Of a DNA stretch of 64,000 bases, positions 8,390-17,316 are shown one piece after another; position 1 is the stretch's first letter; every line of letters begins with the position of its first letter. Below the pieces are notes generated by a model, which saw only the letters and a program-made list of their open reading frames with translations, had not been told where the DNA came from and did no database searches. This DNA is from Kordia zhangzhouensis (GTDB taxonomy: Bacteria > Bacteroidota > Bacteroidia > Flavobacteriales > Flavobacteriaceae): contig NZ_LBMH01000002.1 in NCBI RefSeq assembly GCF_001005305.1, positions 62,001 through 126,000 of the forward strand, written 5' to 3'. The position numbers and the translations under genes were made by a program.

Positions 8390-9451
8390 ATGTATAGAAC
8401 TCATTCCATTTCAAACTCCATTTTTAATGCTTTAAAGCAGCAATCAGTTACTGAAAAAACTGGTCTTCTTGATGGTTTAACAGGGGAAAGTCTATATTAT
8501 TTTTATAGAAACATATTGTTTAAAGATGAACATGCATATACTACTGCCGTAGAAAAACTTGAAACTGCAGTGGAAATGATGCATAAAAACATAGGAGACA
8601 CAAGTTTTTTTAGTGGTATTGCGGGCATTGGATGGATGGTATTGCATTTGAATGAACAGGAAATAGTTGATATAGATATTGATGATTTTTTAGATTCTTC
8701 AATTGATTTGTTTTTATATACTACTATGATGGAATACCTTCATAGACATATTTATGATTTCTTTTTTGGTGCTTCTGGTATTTGTTTCTACTTCTTTAAA
8801 AAATATCAATCTGTGCAAGATGTAAAACAAAAAGAAATGTTTAAAACATACATCATGCAATATCTTTTTTATATGGAATTTATCAAGAAAACAGATACGG
8901 AAGGTATTTTTTGGACACATCGAGAATATCCGTTTGAAAAAGAAAATTCTTGCTTTGAATTAAGTTCTCTTTCTAATGTGTCATCAATTATATTACTTCT
9001 AACAGAAATCGCAACAGAGAAAGAATTTGCACCTTTTTGTTTCTCATTAATTAAAAGAGCTAGCTATCGGCTTTTACATTTGTTAGAAACCACTCAAAAA
9101 CACCGATTAGATCAAGGATATTGCCTATGGAAGGCTTCTGTTTTACTTTGTGATGCAGAATTAGAGAAAAAAGCTTTTTACTACTTACGTTTAGCAAAGA
9201 AACATATTCCAACAACCGATATAGTTTCTCAAGCAAAATGCGCTATGATTTATCAAAAAATCGCAAACACTACTTGTGATAATTTGCATAAAAAAGAGGC
9301 TCTACAATGTATTACAGATTTTTCAGTAGGTGAATTAGCTCAAAACATGTATGATTCAAGTATATGGAAAGGTTATGCAGGACTAGGATTAATCGATTTC
9401 TCGCTACACCATACTGCTTCAAACGAATGGTCTAAATGTATGTTGATTTAA
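8390..9451 (+). CDS. LanC-like (lanthionine cyclase family) protein, active-site histidines missing
   Basis: 353 residues from the ATG at 8390. An ATG at 8360 would add ten residues, but the family-like sequence begins near MYRTHSISN. Repeated Gly motifs of the LanC alpha/alpha-toroid are visible: GLLDGLTG (25-32), FSGIAGIGW (74-82), FFGASGI (125-131) and WKGYAGLGL (326-334). Aligning by eye with NisC, the catalytic HG site falls at SLSNVSS (His becomes Asn196). The WCYG site falls at GYCLW (Cys245 kept). The CHG site probably falls at AKCAM (Cys284 kept, His becomes Ala). True cyclases use Cys, Cys and His to bind zinc plus a catalytic His. This copy is therefore probably a non-zinc or altered LanC relative. 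It starts a three-gene cassette with a nucleotidyltransferase and a lanthipeptide-type precursor. Confidence 0.65.
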   Translation: MYRTHSISNSIFNALKQQSVTEKTGLLDGLTGESLYYFYRNILFKDEHAYTTAVEKLETAVEMMHKNIGDTSFFSGIAGIGWMVLHLNEQEIVDIDIDDFLDSSIDLFLYTTMMEYLHRHIYDFFFGASGICFYFFKKYQSVQDVKQKEMFKTYIMQYLFYMEFIKKTDTEGIFWTHREYPFEKENSCFELSSLSNVSSIILLLTEIATEKEFAPFCFSLIKRASYRLLHLLETTQKHRLDQGYCLWKASVLLCDAELEKKAFYYLRLAKKHIPTTDIVSQAKCAMIYQKIANTTCDNLHKKEALQCITDFSVGELAQNMYDSSIWKGYAGLGLIDFSLHHTASNEWSKCMLI

Positions 9452-9455
9452 TATT

Positions 9456-10208
9456 ATGATGGAAAAAGCACTGCAAAAGTTTATATCGTATTGGAAACAA
9501 AAAGATATGGTGAGAGGCATTCTTCTTACAGGGAGTTATGCAGTTGGTATTGAAACCAAAAACTCTGATGTAGATATTAGACTCGTTCTTGATGATAGTA
9601 CAACTGGCTCATTTAAGGGATTAGAAACTATTGAGGGGTTTACCTTTTCATTTATCGGAAGAAGCCAATCAATCACGCTAGATAAGTTCAATAGGCAATT
9701 TTTTTCACATGTAAAAATGGAAGCGAGAATTTACCATATTGGTAAAGCTATATACGATCCTTATGGAGAAGTTGCTTTTCTTCAGGAAATTGCAAAAAAT
9801 TATGTAGAAACTCCTCTTATATCAAAAGAAGTTTCCGAAACTGATTGCCAACTTTATATGCATTCATTATATAAAAAGTATGAATACATTCAAAATTCGA
9901 ATCCGAAAGATCCTTTTTATATGTATAATTATATTTTGTATCTAGAAAAAGCTATCAGTTATTATGCGGAGAAGTTGAATGCCGAAATGATTTATGGAAA
10001 CGATAGTAAGTTAATTCGCTTTTTAACAGATGAAAAATATATCAAGACATACGGATTTCCAAGTTTTCCAGATGCCAAATTTAAAGCTCTTTGGTTAGCT
10101 GCTTTAAACAAAAGAGAAAAATCACAATTAGAAAGTATTCATATTTTTTTAAGAAAGCATTTACATAATTTTAACGAATCTTCAACACTTATTGAATGGG
10201 ATAATTAA
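9456..10208 (+). CDS. MNT-type nucleotidyltransferase domain protein
   Basis: 250 residues, four bases after the LanC-like gene. The N-terminal third carries the minimal nucleotidyltransferase signature: Gly26-Ser27, then Asp38-x-Asp40 (TGSYAVG... SDVDIRL), which binds Mg-NTP. RIYHIGKAIYDPYG near residues 89-102 matches the usual end of the domain. The C-terminal half is helical and Tyr/Lys-rich, like substrate-binding domains of aminoglycoside or lincosamide nucleotidyltransferases. The family moves AMP or another NMP onto a hydroxyl of a small molecule, RNA or protein. Between a LanC-like gene and a precursor peptide, it could modify the peptide, a self-protection target, or be an unrelated resistance enzyme. 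No HEPN partner gene is present, so a MNT/HEPN toxin-antitoxin pair is unlikely. Confidence 0.75.
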   Translation: MMEKALQKFISYWKQKDMVRGILLTGSYAVGIETKNSDVDIRLVLDDSTTGSFKGLETIEGFTFSFIGRSQSITLDKFNRQFFSHVKMEARIYHIGKAIYDPYGEVAFLQEIAKNYVETPLISKEVSETDCQLYMHSLYKKYEYIQNSNPKDPFYMYNYILYLEKAISYYAEKLNAEMIYGNDSKLIRFLTDEKYIKTYGFPSFPDAKFKALWLAALNKREKSQLESIHIFLRKHLHNFNESSTLIEWDN

Positions 10209-10240
10209 GATATTTAAGTAATTATTTTAAAATCCTAATC

Positions 10241-10447
10241 ATGAAAAAAAGTAAAAAGAAATTAAGTCTTAAGAAAATGTCTGTTTCTAATTTAGCTACT
10301 GTAAAAGGTGGTGGAACAGTATGGTGTACGATCACTGTAGGAGCAAGTGGGGTAACCACCTGTAATTACACAGCTGGATGCCCTCCAACAGAAGAAAGTC
10401 AGTGTTGTGATACAAGAGGTGATTCGTATTGCGACCGTGAAACCTAA
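10241..10447 (+). CDS. Class I lanthipeptide-type precursor peptide, six-Cys core
   Basis: 68 residues. The basic leader (residues 1-25) contains KKLSLKKMSVSNL and ends VKGGG, the recognisable leader style of Bacteroidota class I lanthipeptides. The core, residues 26-68, holds six Cys (29, 41, 47, 55, 56, 64), nine Thr and three Ser, including a CC pair and an acidic tail, so several thioether or disulfide links are possible. It lies 32 bases after the nucleotidyltransferase gene and before a strong terminator, so the three genes probably form one transcript. No LanB dehydratase, LanM or peptidase-transporter is in the window. Ring formation, if it occurs, would need enzymes encoded elsewhere. 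Confidence 0.8.
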   Translation: MKKSKKKLSLKKMSVSNLATVKGGGTVWCTITVGASGVTTCNYTAGCPPTEESQCCDTRGDSYCDRET

Positions 10448-10471
10448 AAAGGTCTTCTTTTTTAAAAAACA

Positions 10472-10504
10472 AAAAGCTCTGCTAAATAGCAGAGCTTTTC
10501 TTTT
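10472..10504. terminator. Bidirectional terminator ending the RiPP cassette
   Basis: A perfect 12-bp stem (10472-10483 with 10488-10499, four-base loop) with flanking A- and T-rich runs, placed between the precursor gene and the convergent TonB receptor. Confidence 0.85.
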
Positions 10505-10524
10505 ATTATTTATTTACTAGCTTC

Positions 10525-13257
10525 TTAGAAGTTGTAACGAACGCTAAAGTTCCAAGTTCTTCCAAATCCAAAGAAAGCTTTGTTTGCAGTGTTGATCCCG
10601 TCGTACGTATCGTCTCCAGGATTTGCAAAAATGTTTGTTTGTGATTCAGCTAAGTACGTAGTGTTAAATAAGTTGTTGATGTTCAATCTGAAGTTGATTG
10701 AATTTTGTTTCTCATTTCCTACTAACCACTTGTATGACACACCACCATCAAATAAGTTGTATGCTGGTAATTGTAATGAACCTCTGTTATCAGCTTCATC
10801 AAAGTCTTCTGCGTTGATATCAGCGTATAAATCGTCTGCTCTAAACCAAGAGATATCAAACTTTAAACGCTCAACTGGCTCAACGATAGCTGCTAAACGC
10901 GTAGTTGTTTGTGCAGAATTTCCAACTTTTACATCGTCTAAGTATAACGTATTTTGTCCAACTACTTGGTTTTGGTCATTTACGTTGAATGCTGGTCCAG
11001 AGATTGTTCCTCCGTATTCCCAGTTACCTACAGATGCCATACCATTAAATGTTAAGAAGTCTAACGGACGGTATGAAAACTCTAATTCAACTCCAGAGTG
11101 AACTTGCTCTAAACCTACTAAGTTAGTTACCCCTTGTACTTGCGCCATTGGATCATTTGGATCAGCGAAAGTACCTGTTAAGTTGATGTATCTATCTTTC
11201 CAAGACGTTCTATATAAGTTCAAGTTTACGTTTAACTTTTCAGATTTGTATCCATATCCAATTTCAGCACCGAATACTTTTTCATTTCTGTAATCGTCAT
11301 TTAACTCATTAGTATTTCTTAAGTATACAGCATCAAATAAAGGTTGCTTAGAGTAGTATCCAACATTACCAAATACGTTGTGGTTTTCGTCAATGTTGTA
11401 GTTTAATCCTCCTTTGATAGTTCCTCCAAGGATGTTTTCCCAATCTGTACGTTGTCCTTCAGCAGGCGTTAATAAGAAGAAATCTTCTCTACTAAACCCT
11501 TGATTAGAACCTGAGAATTGTACGAATGCAGAAATTGCATCTTTCTTATATTCTAATTGACCAAAGATTCCTAACCAACGTACATATCCGATGTTATAGT
11601 AATCAATCTTATCTTCATCATCGATATCTTTAAATACATTTACGATAGAAGAAAATTCAGAAGAGTACGTATTTGTTAATACTCGGTTAGGATTGTTTAC
11701 ATCGTCGTTATCTCTATATGCATCTGCTCCTAATAAGTTATCTAATCTTCTGTAGTGGAAACCTTTATATGTTCTAGCATCGATACCCACATCTAACGTT
11801 AAGTTATCATTTAACTTTGTGTTTAAGTTTGCTAAAATACCAAACCAGTTGTGAGAGTTGATAGAAGCTCTTCTTGATAAACCATTATCTCTACTATCGT
11901 TGATGAATAAACCATTTTCTTGATCGTTTCTTTGGTAAACGTTTCCGTCAGAGAATGTTACAGCGTTTCCTTTGTTATACTGAACAATTTTATCCCATAA
12001 AACTTCTCCTGTTTGTTGGTTTCTGAAGATTTGGCTTGACGCGAAGTTGAATCCTGGTAATCTTCCGATATCTCCAGTTCCACCACCACGACCAAATGAT
12101 GCATATCCTACAGTTGATAATTTCATGTTATCATTAATGTTCCAATCCCAGTTTAATGATAATACTGGTTTGTGGTAGAAGTTTCTTCTCCAGTTGAACT
12201 CTTCACCATTTAATGTACCATGGTTGTAGTTATATTTGTCTCCATACTGTAAGTACTGAGCAATTGTAGCTGCATTAAAGAAGCTAGTAGTTCTTTGGTT
12301 GTGAACTTGAGGCGCTCCAGTTGCAGTAAATTGAATATCGTGAGTTCTGTTCTCGTCAGTCCATCCAAATCCTAAGAAATAGTTGTATCCTTCAAAAGCA
12401 GTTCCGTTGATGTACCCATCTCCAGCAGTTCTACTTAATAATCCTGTGAATGCAAATCCATTCTCCATTCTTCCTGTAGAGTAAGAAGCGATTGTTTTTA
12501 AGTAGTTATCGTTACCTAAGGTAGTTCCAACAAATCCTCCTTCGTTTCTTTCAGTAGTTTTTGTTACAATGTTTAATGTACCACCTACTGAAGAAATAGC
12601 TAATTTAGAAGAACCTAAACCTCTTTGTACTTGGATAGCAGAAGCAACATCTGCTAAACCTGTCCAGTTACTCCAGTAAACAGCTCCATTCTCCATATCG
12701 TTTACAGGAACACCATTCACTAAAACAGCCGTATTTCTTTGGTCAAATCCACGAATGTTAATTCTAGAATCTCCAAAACCTCCACCAGATTTAGTTGCAT
12801 ATACCGAAGGTGTTGCATTTAATAATTCTGGAAGTTCTTGGTTTCCTAATCTTTCAACAATTTCTTCTGCTTTGATTGTAGATACTGCGACAGGAGTTTC
12901 ACGCTCTTTTGCGATGTCAACCACACCAACAATTACTACCTCATCAAGAGAGTTATCTGAAACTAAAGTAATAGTTCCTAGATCTTGAGTTCCTCTAGTT
13001 ACATTGAAAGTAACTGATTTTGTTCCAAATCCTACGTACGATACTTCAATAGTACCAGTAGCACTTTTCACGTCTAATTTGAATTTTCCATCAATGTCGG
13101 CTGATGTTCCATTTGTTGTTCCCTTCACAACAATACTAGCTCCAGGTAGTGGACCTGTTTCATCTACTACTTTACCAGTAACAGTTCCTTGAGAAAAAGC
13201 AACAGATGTTACTAAGAACATCGCTACTACAAAAAACAAATTGTTAATCGTCTTCAT
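10525..13257 (-). CDS. TonB-dependent outer-membrane receptor
   Basis: 910 residues. A signal peptide ends near VAFSQ. A carboxypeptidase-regulatory-like domain follows (about 23-105, GTVTGKVVDETGPLPGASI). The plug (about 110-235) contains RINIRGFDQRNTAVLVNGVP and GGTLNIVTKTT. A long beta-barrel ends WNFSVRYNF. The DNA shows strong, even codon preference compared with neighbours, which suggests high expression. It is transcribed alone, convergent with the RiPP cassette and separated from it by a bidirectional terminator. The ligand is unknown; nothing next to it is a SusD-like partner. A 9-bp inverted repeat about 65 bases upstream of the start is a candidate operator. Confidence 0.92.
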   Translation of the reverse strand: MKTINNLFFVVAMFLVTSVAFSQGTVTGKVVDETGPLPGASIVVKGTTNGTSADIDGKFKLDVKSATGTIEVSYVGFGTKSVTFNVTRGTQDLGTITLVSDNSLDEVVIVGVVDIAKERETPVAVSTIKAEEIVERLGNQELPELLNATPSVYATKSGGGFGDSRINIRGFDQRNTAVLVNGVPVNDMENGAVYWSNWTGLADVASAIQVQRGLGSSKLAISSVGGTLNIVTKTTERNEGGFVGTTLGNDNYLKTIASYSTGRMENGFAFTGLLSRTAGDGYINGTAFEGYNYFLGFGWTDENRTHDIQFTATGAPQVHNQRTTSFFNAATIAQYLQYGDKYNYNHGTLNGEEFNWRRNFYHKPVLSLNWDWNINDNMKLSTVGYASFGRGGGTGDIGRLPGFNFASSQIFRNQQTGEVLWDKIVQYNKGNAVTFSDGNVYQRNDQENGLFINDSRDNGLSRRASINSHNWFGILANLNTKLNDNLTLDVGIDARTYKGFHYRRLDNLLGADAYRDNDDVNNPNRVLTNTYSSEFSSIVNVFKDIDDEDKIDYYNIGYVRWLGIFGQLEYKKDAISAFVQFSGSNQGFSREDFFLLTPAEGQRTDWENILGGTIKGGLNYNIDENHNVFGNVGYYSKQPLFDAVYLRNTNELNDDYRNEKVFGAEIGYGYKSEKLNVNLNLYRTSWKDRYINLTGTFADPNDPMAQVQGVTNLVGLEQVHSGVELEFSYRPLDFLTFNGMASVGNWEYGGTISGPAFNVNDQNQVVGQNTLYLDDVKVGNSAQTTTRLAAIVEPVERLKFDISWFRADDLYADINAEDFDEADNRGSLQLPAYNLFDGGVSYKWLVGNEKQNSINFRLNINNLFNTTYLAESQTNIFANPGDDTYDGINTANKAFFGFGRTWNFSVRYNF

Positions 13258-13320
13258 AAGTTTTATTAGTTTATTTAATGCCGCAAAAATCGTATTTATT
13301 GTGCATGCATATATTAAGCG

Positions 13321-13341
13321 AATGTTAAATGTTTTAACATT
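13321..13341. promoter_or_regulatory. Candidate operator upstream of the TonB receptor
   Basis: A perfect 9-bp inverted repeat, AATGTTAAA-tgt-TTTAACATT, starts 64 bases before the ATG at 13257. Symmetric spacing suits a dimeric regulator or a short hairpin. No T-run follows. Confidence 0.35.
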
Positions 13342-13413
13342 TTTTCAAAATTACGTTTTTAACTTATTTATTTGTTTTGCAGTGAATTAAGATATAAACT
13401 AAATTATTAACAG

Positions 13414-15057
13414 TTATTTTCTACTTTTTTTAAAGTATTTTAAAAGATTAGCAGTAGAAACATCATGTTTGGTAATTTCTTCTCCTTGAATGTCTGTCAA
13501 AATTTTAGTAGCCAGTTGTTTTCCAAGCTCTACACCCCATTGATCGTAACTAAATATGTTCCATATAACACCTTGAACAAATATTTTATGTTCATACAAC
13601 GCAATCAACGCACCCAAACTCTCTGGAGTAAGTTTATCAATAAGTATCGTGTTTGTCGGTTTGTTTCCTTCAAATAGCTTAAAAGGAAGTAATTTTTCTA
13701 TTTGAGCTGGTTCTAAACCTTTTTCTTTCAATTCTGCAATCACTTCTTCCTTAGTTTTTCCATTTAGTAAAGCTTCCGTTTGCGCAAAAAAGTTGGCCAT
13801 TAACTTTTCATGATGTTCTTTATCGTTGTGCAACGAATGTACATATCCAATAAAGTCTGCTGGAATTAATTTAGTTCCTTGATGTATCAATTGAAAGAAT
13901 GCGTGTTGCGAATTAGTCCCAGGTTCGCCCCAAATCAATGTCCCTGTTTGGTACTGAACTTTATTTCCATTTCTGTCAATGCTTTTTCCATTACTTTCCA
14001 TGATACCTTGTTGCAGATAGGCCGAAAAACGATGTAAATATTGTGTGTATGGAATGATTGCCTCGCTTTCTGCTTCATAAAAATTATTATACCAAACACT
14101 TATTAATGCCAATACTACCGGAATGTTTTCATTAAACGGGGAGTGTTTGAAATGCTCATCCATATTACGTGCTCCAGAAAGCAATTTTTCAAAGTTTTCA
14201 TATCCTACCGATAAACTTATAGATAAACCAACTGCACTCCATAAGGAAAAACGTCCTCCAACCCAATTCCACATTGGAAATACATTTTCAGAAGCAATTC
14301 CAAATTCGTTGATTTTTTCTAAGTTAGTTGATACCGCTATAAAGTGTTGGGCAACTGCCTCTTCTGATGCATGTGATAAAAACCATTTACGAATAGTCAT
14401 TGCATTTGTTAGTGTTTCTTGTGTCGTAAATGTTTTTGAAACTATAACAAATAGTGTTGTTTCAGGATTAAGATTTTTTATTACTTCTTGTACATGATCT
14501 CCATCTACATTTGAAACAAAATGAATATTCAACTGATTTTTATAGTATTCAAGTGCTTCTGTAACCATGGCTGGGCCAAGATCAGATCCTCCAATTCCAA
14601 TATTTACAATATCTGTAAACGCTTTTCCTGTGTATCCTTTTTTATGACCAGAAATAATTGCTTCCGAGAATGCACGAATTTTTTTCTTAACTGCATTAAT
14701 TTCTGGAATCACGTTGACACCATCTACAAATACTTCACTATTTTCATGTGCACGTAGCGCTGTATGCAATACTGCTCTGCCTTCAGTTTCATTGATACTA
14801 TCACCTGAAAAGTACTTTTCAATATTCTGCTTTAACTTAACCTCTTCTGCTAATTGCAGTAATAGATCCATAGTTTCTTGCGAAATTCTGTTTTTAGAAT
14901 AGTCTATATAAAAGTCTTTCCATTGAATGGTAAAGCGATCTGCACGTTGGGTATCTTTTTTAAAATATTCTGTTATCGCAAACGATTTCGTTGCATAGAA
15001 ATGCTCCTGAAGTCTTTTCCAAACTTCAGTTTCTGTAGGGTTTATGTTTGTTAACAT
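13414..15057 (-). CDS. pgi: Glucose-6-phosphate isomerase
   Basis: 547 residues, the normal length for the large bacterial/eukaryotic type. It interconverts glucose-6-phosphate and fructose-6-phosphate in the cytoplasm. Family signatures are all visible: [13 protein letters not shown] at the phosphate site, [15 protein letters not shown], the catalytic-Glu region [25 protein letters not shown], and [20 protein letters not shown] near the C-terminus. It is the last gene of a four-gene operon, five bases after the M23 lipoprotein gene, an unusual partner set for a glycolytic enzyme. No truncation or frameshift is seen. Confidence 0.98.
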   Translation of the reverse strand: MLTNINPTETEVWKRLQEHFYATKSFAITEYFKKDTQRADRFTIQWKDFYIDYSKNRISQETMDLLLQLAEEVKLKQNIEKYFSGDSINETEGRAVLHTALRAHENSEVFVDGVNVIPEINAVKKKIRAFSEAIISGHKKGYTGKAFTDIVNIGIGGSDLGPAMVTEALEYYKNQLNIHFVSNVDGDHVQEVIKNLNPETTLFVIVSKTFTTQETLTNAMTIRKWFLSHASEEAVAQHFIAVSTNLEKINEFGIASENVFPMWNWVGGRFSLWSAVGLSISLSVGYENFEKLLSGARNMDEHFKHSPFNENIPVVLALISVWYNNFYEAESEAIIPYTQYLHRFSAYLQQGIMESNGKSIDRNGNKVQYQTGTLIWGEPGTNSQHAFFQLIHQGTKLIPADFIGYVHSLHNDKEHHEKLMANFFAQTEALLNGKTKEEVIAELKEKGLEPAQIEKLLPFKLFEGNKPTNTILIDKLTPESLGALIALYEHKIFVQGVIWNIFSYDQWGVELGKQLATKILTDIQGEEITKHDVSTANLLKYFKKSRK

Positions 15058-15062
15058 GGTTT

Positions 15063-16352
15063 TTAGTTTATAGAAGTTATAGCGTCTTCTTCGTTGATAT
15101 CTTCTTTAGGAAGTTGTATTTTGATAGCATCTATTTGTGCCTTTAATGGCTGAATGTACTCGAGGTAAGATTCCTTGAGTGTTGCGTCTATAGGGTCTGC
15201 ATCTGGCAGTTTTTGTTTGAAAGGATCTACTTGTTTTCCGTTTTTCCAAAAACGATAACACACATGAGGACCAGAAGTATTTCCTGTCATTCCTACCCAA
15301 CCAATTACATCTCCTTGCTTTACAAATTCGCCTACTTTTACTTTGCGTTTTTTCATGTGCAAGTATTGAGTTGTATATGTGCTATTGTGCTTTACTTTTA
15401 CATAGTTTCCATTTCCTCCTCTACGAGCTGATTCGACGACAACACCGTTAGCTGTAGAAATGATGGGTGTTCCCATTGGAGCTGCAAAGTCAGTTCCTTT
15501 GTGTGGTCTCACACGATTTCCATACAATTTGATACGTCTACGTAAATTGTAACGGGATGAAATACGTACATGTTTGTAACGCACTGGTGCTTTTAAAAAT
15601 GCGCGACGCAAATTTTTAGCATTTTCATCATAGTAATCCTTTACTTTGTTTACACTATCGGTTTCAAATTCGAACGCATAAAATGGCTCATTATTGTGTT
15701 TGAAGTAGGCAGCGTGAATTCGATCAATTCCTACAGAAGTCGTATCATTTATATACTTTTCCGTATAAATAACTTTGAACTCATCACCTTTTTGCAATCT
15801 AAAAAAGTCGATAGTCCATGCATAGATATCTGACATATCGTATGCTAATCGCTGACTTAACCCAGCATCATCAAGTGCGGAAGATAAAGAACTTGTAATG
15901 ACTCCTGATGCTTCTTTTTGAACAATTTTTACAGGCTTACTTTCTTTGTAAGCATTGATAGAATCTTTGAATTTAATCACTACATATTCAATGCTATTTG
16001 GTTGATAAATAAAACATTCTGGGCGTTGTAGTGAATCTCCTTTTGTGCAGAGTAATGTATACGGTTTGCCTGCTGTAATTTTGCTAATATCAAATGTATC
16101 TTTGGTTTTTTCAACAATATTAAAAACCGTTCCGTATCCAATATTATTTTTTTCGAGAATTTTACCAAAACTATCTCCGTTTCTTACGGTATCACGTACT
16201 ACGATAAAGTCGTTTAGGTTGAAACCAAACTCCATAATTTCTGGCTCTTCGACTACTACTTTTTCAGCAATATCTTGTTTTTCTTCTACTTTTTCACAAG
16301 CATAAAATACAATTGCCAAGAGTGCAAATACTATAATTTTCTCGATTCTCAT
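15063..16352 (-). CDS. M23-family peptidoglycan endopeptidase lipoprotein with a Cys in the HxH motif
   Basis: 429 residues from the ATG at 16352, which overlaps the upstream stop as ATGA; a longer frame would run into the upstream gene. The N-terminal signal ends at Cys19 (VFYAC), so it is probably lipid-anchored. The central part recalls the LysM/OapA-like region of MepM-type enzymes. The M23 domain starts near residue 275. His284-x3-Asp288 (HKGTD) are metal ligands and His332 (YLHM) is the catalytic-type His. The last motif is GPHVCYRF, with His363-Val-Cys365 where the family has His-x-His. Cys could replace the third zinc ligand. I recall this HVC form from other Bacteroidota. It probably trims or opens cell-wall cross-links in the periplasm. 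Confidence 0.85.
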   Translation of the reverse strand: MRIEKIIVFALLAIVFYACEKVEEKQDIAEKVVVEEPEIMEFGFNLNDFIVVRDTVRNGDSFGKILEKNNIGYGTVFNIVEKTKDTFDISKITAGKPYTLLCTKGDSLQRPECFIYQPNSIEYVVIKFKDSINAYKESKPVKIVQKEASGVITSSLSSALDDAGLSQRLAYDMSDIYAWTIDFFRLQKGDEFKVIYTEKYINDTTSVGIDRIHAAYFKHNNEPFYAFEFETDSVNKVKDYYDENAKNLRRAFLKAPVRYKHVRISSRYNLRRRIKLYGNRVRPHKGTDFAAPMGTPIISTANGVVVESARRGGNGNYVKVKHNSTYTTQYLHMKKRKVKVGEFVKQGDVIGWVGMTGNTSGPHVCYRFWKNGKQVDPFKQKLPDADPIDATLKESYLEYIQPLKAQIDAIKIQLPKEDINEEDAITSIN

Positions 16353-17314
16353 TGTGTCTTTTCTGTATTGAAAATATGATCTACCCATTCTTTTCCCCAT
16401 TCACTTTTTTCATTTTCGCTCCAAATTTCAGGAAAAAAGATCACTTTTTGAAAACTTGGCGGCAAATATTCTCTCCAATTAGTGCCTCCTGTTGATTCTA
16501 CTGTCTTTTTTTCGCGTCGTAAGTAGCGATAAGCCGATCCCATATGCATCAATGGCCAATTAACATTTGCATTCAGATCTAAGGTTTTGAGAGCTTCTAT
16601 AAGGTTTTTGTCTTTTTTTACTTTTGTAGGCAACGTTAAATAGCGATGGTATATTGTACTGTGCTGTACTTCTTTTGCAATTCGCATAAAACGTGGCGTA
16701 TATCGATATTCAAATTGTTTGAGTGTCAATGTTTTTTCTCCAGTTTTACTATCGGTTGCTCCTTTTTTCCAATAAATATTTTCATAAAGATCATCCAATG
16801 AACTTTCAGACGAAAATTGACTGCGTACTGTATGATGCACCAAATTTTCCATAGGTGTTGCATATAATTCAATCATACGGTATTGAGCTGATTGAAATCC
16901 ACTAGCAGGCAACAATGACATGCGATAGTTTAAAAATTGTTCACGCTCCATACCATTAATCATTATTTCAAAAGAAGAAATTAGTGCTTTGAAATAATTG
17001 TTAATACGATATATTCGTTGCGTAAAAAATTCTGCTGTTTGATCTTTATCGTCTATAATTTGCTTTTGTTCATGAATGATTAGCTTAAAATACAATTCCG
17101 TAATCTGATGATACATGATAAAAATTTCTTCATCAGGAAAAAAAGTGCGAGGAATTTGTAAGCTTAATAGTGTATCTAAGTGAATATAATCCCAATAGGT
17201 CAGATATCGTTGATGGAGTAAACCGTCAAGATAAGAACCTAAATCTTGCCCAGAGTTTGTATACTTTCTGTCTAATTTTTCAATCCGTTCTGCAATATCT
17301 GGTGGAATCTTCAT
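16349..17314 (-). CDS. Tryptophan 2,3-dioxygenase family protein (paralogue 1)
   Basis: 321 residues. TDO-family motifs: IMYHQITELYFK (66-77), PASGFQSAQYR (substrate-binding Arg and Ser region), a C-terminal LMHMGSAYRYL with the likely haem-ligand His, and STGGTNW. Normal enzymes have a His before the DE pair that leads into the FIxxHQ motif; here that position is Pro60. True TDO opens the indole ring of tryptophan to N-formylkynurenine using haem and O2. This copy sits in an operon with a DUF3108 protein, a wall peptidase and pgi, not with catabolic genes, so its substrate may differ. It starts two bases after the DUF3108 stop, and its stop overlaps the M23 start. Confidence 0.8.
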   Translation of the reverse strand: MKIPPDIAERIEKLDRKYTNSGQDLGSYLDGLLHQRYLTYWDYIHLDTLLSLQIPRTFFPDEEIFIMYHQITELYFKLIIHEQKQIIDDKDQTAEFFTQRIYRINNYFKALISSFEIMINGMEREQFLNYRMSLLPASGFQSAQYRMIELYATPMENLVHHTVRSQFSSESSLDDLYENIYWKKGATDSKTGEKTLTLKQFEYRYTPRFMRIAKEVQHSTIYHRYLTLPTKVKKDKNLIEALKTLDLNANVNWPLMHMGSAYRYLRREKKTVESTGGTNWREYLPPSFQKVIFFPEIWSENEKSEWGKEWVDHIFNTEKTQ

Positions 17315-17316
17315 GG

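Noticed and set aside
9456-10208. MNT/HEPN toxin-antitoxin pair
   Set aside because: The nucleotidyltransferase is larger than antitoxin MNT proteins and neither neighbour is a HEPN protein.
16353-16400. N-terminal extension of the M23 lipoprotein
   Set aside because: It would overlap the upstream TDO-family gene and bury the signal sequence; the ATG at 16352 forms a normal ATGA overlap.
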